Positions 4,195 to 7,325 of a stretch of DNA of 7,325 nt are shown piece by piece (the stretch's first letter is position 1; each line of letters opens with the position of its first letter). The DNA is from an uncultured Actinomycetes bacterium (lineage in GTDB: Bacteria > Actinomycetota > Thermoleophilia > Solirubrobacterales > 70-9). Location of the stretch: NCBI GenBank assembly GCA_937907435.1, contig CALCIA010000181.1, positions 1 to 7,325 on the forward strand, written 5' to 3'. The notes beneath the pieces were generated by a model, which saw only the letters and a list, made by a program, of their open reading frames with translations, searched no databases and was not told the DNA's origin. The translations under genes and the position numbers were made by a program.

Positions 4195-5304
4195 CTAACC
4201 GAACTCGATCACGCTGCGGATCCCGTCCTGGGCCTCCATCAGCTCAAAGCCGCGGTTCACTTCGTCGAGGGTGATCTTGTGGGAGATGAACGGCGCGACG
4301 TCGATCTCGCCGGCCAGCGCCCGGTCGACCAGCACCGGCACCTGGTCGCGCCCCTTGACGCCGCCGAACGAGGACCCGGCGAGCCGCCGCCCGGTGATCA
4401 GGAGGCGCGGCACCACGTCGAGCGTCTCGCCCTTGCCCGCGACCCCGGCCACCGTGCAGAGCCCCCAGGCCATCCGCGTCGCTTCCAGCGCCTGGCGCAT
4501 CACCGCCACCAGGCCGGTCGCCTCGAAGGTGTAGTCGGCGCCGAATTCGCCGTCCGTCATCGCCAGGATCTCGGCGACCGCGTCGGGCCCGCCGATCAGC
4601 GTGTCGGTCGCGCCCTGCCCGCGGGCGAGCTCCAGCCGGTCCTCCGACATGTCGACGCAGATGATCCGCTCGGCGCCCTGCAGCCGGCAGCCGGCCACCG
4701 CGCCCAGCCCGACCATCCCGGCGCCGAACACCGCGCAGGTCGTCCCCGCTTCGACCTTCGCCGTGTTGATCGCCGCGCCGAGCCCGGTCGAGAGCCCGCA
4801 GGCGAACAGCGCCGCGTGCTCGAACGGCGCCTCGGGATTGACCTTGGCAAGCGCGATCTCCGGCATCACCGTGTACTCGGCGAAGGTCGAGCAGCCCATG
4901 AAGTGGCGGATGTCCTCGCCGTCGCGGGAGAGCCGTACGCTGCCGTCGGGCAGGTGGCCGAGGTTCTGCTCGGCGCGGATCGCCATGCACAGGTTGGTGC
5001 GCGGGTCGACACAATGGACGCACTCGCGGCACTGCGGCGAGAAGAGCGTGACGACGTGGTCCCCGGGCGCGACCGAGGTGACCCCGTCGCCGACCTTCTC
5101 GACGACCCCGGCGCCCTCGTGGCCGAGCACGGTCGGCGCGTAACCGGACGGGTCGGCGCCCGAGGCCGTGTAGAGGTCGGTGTGGCAGACCCCGCAGGCT
5201 TCGAGCCGCACCAGTACCTCGCCCGCCTTCGGCTCGGCCAGGTCGACCTCCTGGACCGCGAGCGGTTGCCCGAACTCCTCCAGCACGGCGGCACGGATCT
5301 TCAC
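4195..5304 (-). CDS. frmA: Class III zinc-dependent alcohol dehydrogenase (S-(hydroxymethyl)thiol/formaldehyde dehydrogenase type)
   Basis: A 369-aa medium-chain dehydrogenase, full length for class III ADH, expected to oxidise the thiol adduct of formaldehyde with NAD+ in the cytoplasm. Catalytic zinc ligands are C40, H62 and C169, and structural zinc ligands C92, C95, C98 and C106. The Rossmann motif is G194-x-G196-x-x-G199, with D218 at the end of the second strand indicating NAD+ preference. The segment IRAEQNLGHLPDGSVRLSRDGEDIRHFMGCSTFAEYTV closely follows FrmA/ADH5. Using the human offset of four residues, T42, D51 and R110 match substrate-binding T46, D55 and R114, but E57 is S53. The thiol may therefore not be glutathione; mycothiol is an inference for an actinobacterium. 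GTG start with AAGGAG 6 bases upstream (5311-5316). First gene of the operon. Confidence 0.92.
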   Translation of the reverse strand: MKIRAAVLEEFGQPLAVQEVDLAEPKAGEVLVRLEACGVCHTDLYTASGADPSGYAPTVLGHEGAGVVEKVGDGVTSVAPGDHVVTLFSPQCRECVHCVDPRTNLCMAIRAEQNLGHLPDGSVRLSRDGEDIRHFMGCSTFAEYTVMPEIALAKVNPEAPFEHAALFACGLSTGLGAAINTAKVEAGTTCAVFGAGMVGLGAVAGCRLQGAERIICVDMSEDRLELARGQGATDTLIGGPDAVAEILAMTDGEFGADYTFEATGLVAVMRQALEATRMAWGLCTVAGVAGKGETLDVVPRLLITGRRLAGSSFGGVKGRDQVPVLVDRALAGEIDVAPFISHKITLDEVNRGFELMEAQDGIRSVIEFG

Positions 5305-5461
5305 AGCGGTCTCCTTCCCTGAGGGTCGCGGTCAATCCGATCCTAACCCGCGCGGAGTCGTGTCAGGACGCGGACATTCTCGAATCCCGCCCGCCTGTTA
5401 GAAGTCGATATCCGTCCACACCCCCTGCGCACTTTTAGGTATTCGGGGTACGGCTGCCGAC
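5305..5461. promoter_or_regulatory. Divergent promoter region between frmA-like gene and RTX gene
   Basis: The 157-bp gap must drive both divergent genes. On the minus strand, CTGACA (5366-5361) and TAGGAT (5345-5340) are separated by 15 bases. They would give a short leader before the GTG at 5304; this is a weak match because the spacer is short. On the plus strand no convincing promoter stands out; ACTTTTAGGTATTC (5431-5444) is the only AT-rich patch close to the RTX start. No operator-like palindrome was found. Confidence 0.3.
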
Positions 5462-7186
5462 ATGCCTTTCATGCCCTCATCTCAACGCCCCGCAGCCAAC
5501 CTGCGCACGCTCGCCCTGATCCTCGCCCCGCTCGCCGCGCTGGTGGCGCTCCTCGCCTTCGGCGCCCGCGAAGCCGGAGCGGGCGACCCGACCTGCCAGG
5601 GCAAGCCGGCGACGATCGTCTCCAACGCGGCGACGATCACCGGGACCAAGGCGCCGGACGTGATCGTCGCCGGGGGCGGCAACAACACGATCCACGGCGC
5701 GGGCGGCAACGACCTGATCTGCGCCGGCGGCGGCGACGACACCGTCTACGGCGAACGCGGCAAAGACACGATCTACGGCGAAGAAGGCAACGACGTCATC
5801 GACGGGGAACGCGGCTCCGACGTCCTCGACGGGGGCGGGGGCGATGACAGGATCTTCGGCTCGCGCGGCTCCGACGAGCTCGAAGGCGGCCCCGGCTCCG
5901 ACCTCCTCGAAGGCGAACAGGGCAACGACACCGTCAACGGCGGCGCCGGCGACCACGACATCGTCAAAGGCAACCAGGGCGACGACACGCTGAACGGCGG
6001 CGCCGGCGACGACGACGTGATCTTCGGCGGCACCGGCAACGACCACATCGACGGCGGCCCCGGCGAACATGACATCGCCGACTACCAGGGCGTCGGCGGC
6101 GGGGTGACGATCAACCTCGCCGACCAGACCGTGACCGGCGCCGAGGGCGAGCACCTGAGCGGCATCGAGGACGCGATCGGCGGCTCCGGCAACGACACGC
6201 TGATCGGCTCCGCGGCGGCGAACCGCCTCGACGGCGGCCCCGGCTCGGACCACCTCCAGGCCTCCGGCCCCGGCGACGCCGCCTTCGGCGGTCCCGGCGG
6301 CGACACCTGCAACGGCGGCTTCGCCGAAGAAACCTCCTGCGGCCCGGCGGGCGGCACGAACGGCCTCGCTGTGGAAATCTACGAATCGATCGACGGCTCC
6401 TCGACGCTGATCCTGAGCGGCACCTCGGGCGCCGACCAGGGCACCGTCAACTACGGCGGCGGCAAGTACACGATCAGCGGCGCCGACGTCACCAACGGCG
6501 ACCCGACCAACCCCGACTGCACCGGCAACGGCACGATCGTCTGCACCGGCAAGGTCGACGCGATCGAAGCCGTCCTCGGCGCGGGCAACGACGAACTGAC
6601 GATCGGCCAGGGCGTCCCGCACTCGGTGCCCGCGATGCTGGAAGGCGGCACCGGCTCCGACAAGCTCGTCGGCGGCCCGGCCAACGACGTCCTCTACGCG
6701 GGTGAAGACCATGACCCCGACACGCTCGAAGGGGGCGGCGGCAACGACGTCCTCTACGGCGTCAACATCTTCCACCCGCGCAAAGACTCGGGCCCGGCGA
6801 CGATGATCGGCGGTCCCGGCTCCGACTTGATGATCGGCGGCCAGCCCTGCGATGGCGACACCTTCGACGGCGGCCCCGGCGCCAACGACAGCGCCTCCTT
6901 CGCCCGCGTCCACAACTCGGGCGTGGCGGTCGAGGCGACGATCGGCGGCGCGGTCACCGACCCCGACGCGGGCGGCAACTGCACTCCCGGCCACATCGAC
7001 TCCTCGACCGAGAAGATCGAGGGCTCGCCCGGCAACGACATCCTCACCGGCGACAACGGCCCCAACGACGTCCTCGGCCGCGGCGGCAACGACAAGTTGG
7101 ACGGCAAGGGCGGCTTCGACGATTGCGTCGGCGGCGGCGGGCACGACGCGGCGACGAACTGCGAGAAGACGGCGTCGGTTCCGTAG
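5462..7186 (+). CDS. Secreted RTX-type (hemolysin-type) calcium-binding repeat protein
   Basis: A 574-aa protein with a Sec-type signal peptide (basic R9/R15, hydrophobic core about 16-33, cleavage likely after A38-G-A40). Residues 66-208 carry about 15 GGxGxDx(I/L/V)xG nonapeptide repeats that bind Ca2+ in a parallel beta-roll. Next come a GVTINLADQTVTGAEGEHLSGIEDAIGGSGNDTLIG turn segment and more repeats. A non-repeat beta-rich stretch follows (about 295-380, VEIYESIDGSSTLILSG), then a second repeat block to the end. Cysteines sit at module edges: C45 with C87, DTC...SC near 290, and DDC...NC at the C-terminus, suggesting disulfide staples on an exported protein. There is no visible C-terminal type I secretion signal and no enzyme domain, so a structural or adhesive surface role is inferred. 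ATG at 5462 or 5471; neither has a clear Shine-Dalgarno. Confidence 0.9.
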   Translation: MPFMPSSQRPAANLRTLALILAPLAALVALLAFGAREAGAGDPTCQGKPATIVSNAATITGTKAPDVIVAGGGNNTIHGAGGNDLICAGGGDDTVYGERGKDTIYGEEGNDVIDGERGSDVLDGGGGDDRIFGSRGSDELEGGPGSDLLEGEQGNDTVNGGAGDHDIVKGNQGDDTLNGGAGDDDVIFGGTGNDHIDGGPGEHDIADYQGVGGGVTINLADQTVTGAEGEHLSGIEDAIGGSGNDTLIGSAAANRLDGGPGSDHLQASGPGDAAFGGPGGDTCNGGFAEETSCGPAGGTNGLAVEIYESIDGSSTLILSGTSGADQGTVNYGGGKYTISGADVTNGDPTNPDCTGNGTIVCTGKVDAIEAVLGAGNDELTIGQGVPHSVPAMLEGGTGSDKLVGGPANDVLYAGEDHDPDTLEGGGGNDVLYGVNIFHPRKDSGPATMIGGPGSDLMIGGQPCDGDTFDGGPGANDSASFARVHNSGVAVEATIGGAVTDPDAGGNCTPGHIDSSTEKIEGSPGNDILTGDNGPNDVLGRGGNDKLDGKGGFDDCVGGGGHDAATNCEKTASVP

Positions 7187-7201
7187 GGGGTGGGGCGGGG
7201 T

Positions 7202-7259
7202 GTCCTGGGCTCCTCATGGGGGTCCTGGCAGGCTGTGACCCCCATGAGGAGCCCAGGAC
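7202..7259 (-). terminator. Perfect 23-bp stem hairpin with conserved loop, probable bidirectional terminator
   Basis: Arms 7202-7224 and 7237-7259 are exact reverse complements (outer part GTCCTGGGCTCCTC) around a 12-nt loop. It starts 16 bases after the RTX stop codon and lies 23 bases beyond the stop of a possible opposing gene, the usual place for a shared terminator. There is no T-tract on either side. Read on the minus strand the loop is ACAGCCTGCCAG, 11 of 12 bases identical to the loop of the hairpin at 62-111. Confidence 0.7.
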
Positions 7260-7282
7260 GTGAGGCGTTCGTGGGAGAGGCG

Positions 7283-7325
7283 TCACAGGGACGTGAGGAA
7301 GTCGGACTTACGTGACGATCGGGTC
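7283..7325 (-). CDS. Possible C-terminal end of an opposing gene (partial)
   Basis: Reading the minus strand from the right edge, one frame gives ...TRSSRKSDFLTSL followed by TGA (7283-7285). The composition looks like an ordinary protein C-terminus, and 10 of 13 codons end in G or C. The shared strong hairpin just beyond supports a convergent gene. Only 13 codons are visible, so no family can be named and chance is quite possible. Confidence 0.28.
   Translation of the reverse strand, partial: TRSSRKSDFLTSL

Noticed and set aside
3958..5322. 454-aa plus-strand frame antisense to the dehydrogenase
   Set aside because: The minus strand encodes a full-length enzyme with all zinc and NAD+ motifs.
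5477..7144. 555-aa minus-strand frame antisense to the RTX gene
   Set aside because: A valine/alanine-rich periodic mirror of the GGxGxD repeats, not an independent protein.

Overview
The window is GC-rich, with codon third positions mostly G or C, and mixes GTG, probable TTG and ATG starts. The gene set is small SQE(E/S)LA-type Xre regulators, a class III alcohol dehydrogenase, two unnamed conserved proteins and a cysteine-stapled secreted RTX protein. This fits a high-GC actinobacterium, perhaps the Thermoleophilia/Solirubrobacterales. That placement is inference from protein style, not from a marker gene.

Layout. 1-314 has no convincing gene. It holds a perfect 19-bp stem hairpin and a short degenerate direct-repeat array. 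315-596 (-) is a small Xre-type regulator (xre1). Across a 190-bp divergent intergenic region lies a two-gene operon, 787-1910 (+): an Xre/MbcA-like DNA-binding protein whose stop overlaps the start of a HEPN-domain protein, resembling a toxin-antitoxin or HEPN defence module. Two more small Xre regulators follow in tandem (xre2 2029-2295, xre3 2406-2705). xre1 and xre3 each carry a near-perfect 14-bp match to the Gram-positive/actinobacterial LexA (SOS) box in their promoter or start region. The accessory part is therefore a cluster of regulators plus a HEPN module that may respond to DNA damage.

2681-5304 (-) is a tight operon transcribed leftwards: class III alcohol/formaldehyde dehydrogenase, a conserved 125-aa protein of unknown function, and a 374-aa GNAT-like protein whose end overlaps xre3 tail to tail. 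Divergent from it, 5462-7186 (+) encodes a secreted 574-aa RTX-type calcium-binding repeat protein. It is followed by a perfect 23-bp stem hairpin and perhaps the last codons of an opposing gene.

The most unexpected observation is that the two strong hairpins at the ends of the window (62-111 and 7202-7259) have unrelated stems but almost the same 12-nt loop (ACAGCCTGCC followed by CG or AG) when the second is read on the minus strand. Conserved loop plus freely varying, fully paired stem is the mark of a structured element family. The second candidate for novelty is the SOS-box-linked Xre/HEPN cluster.
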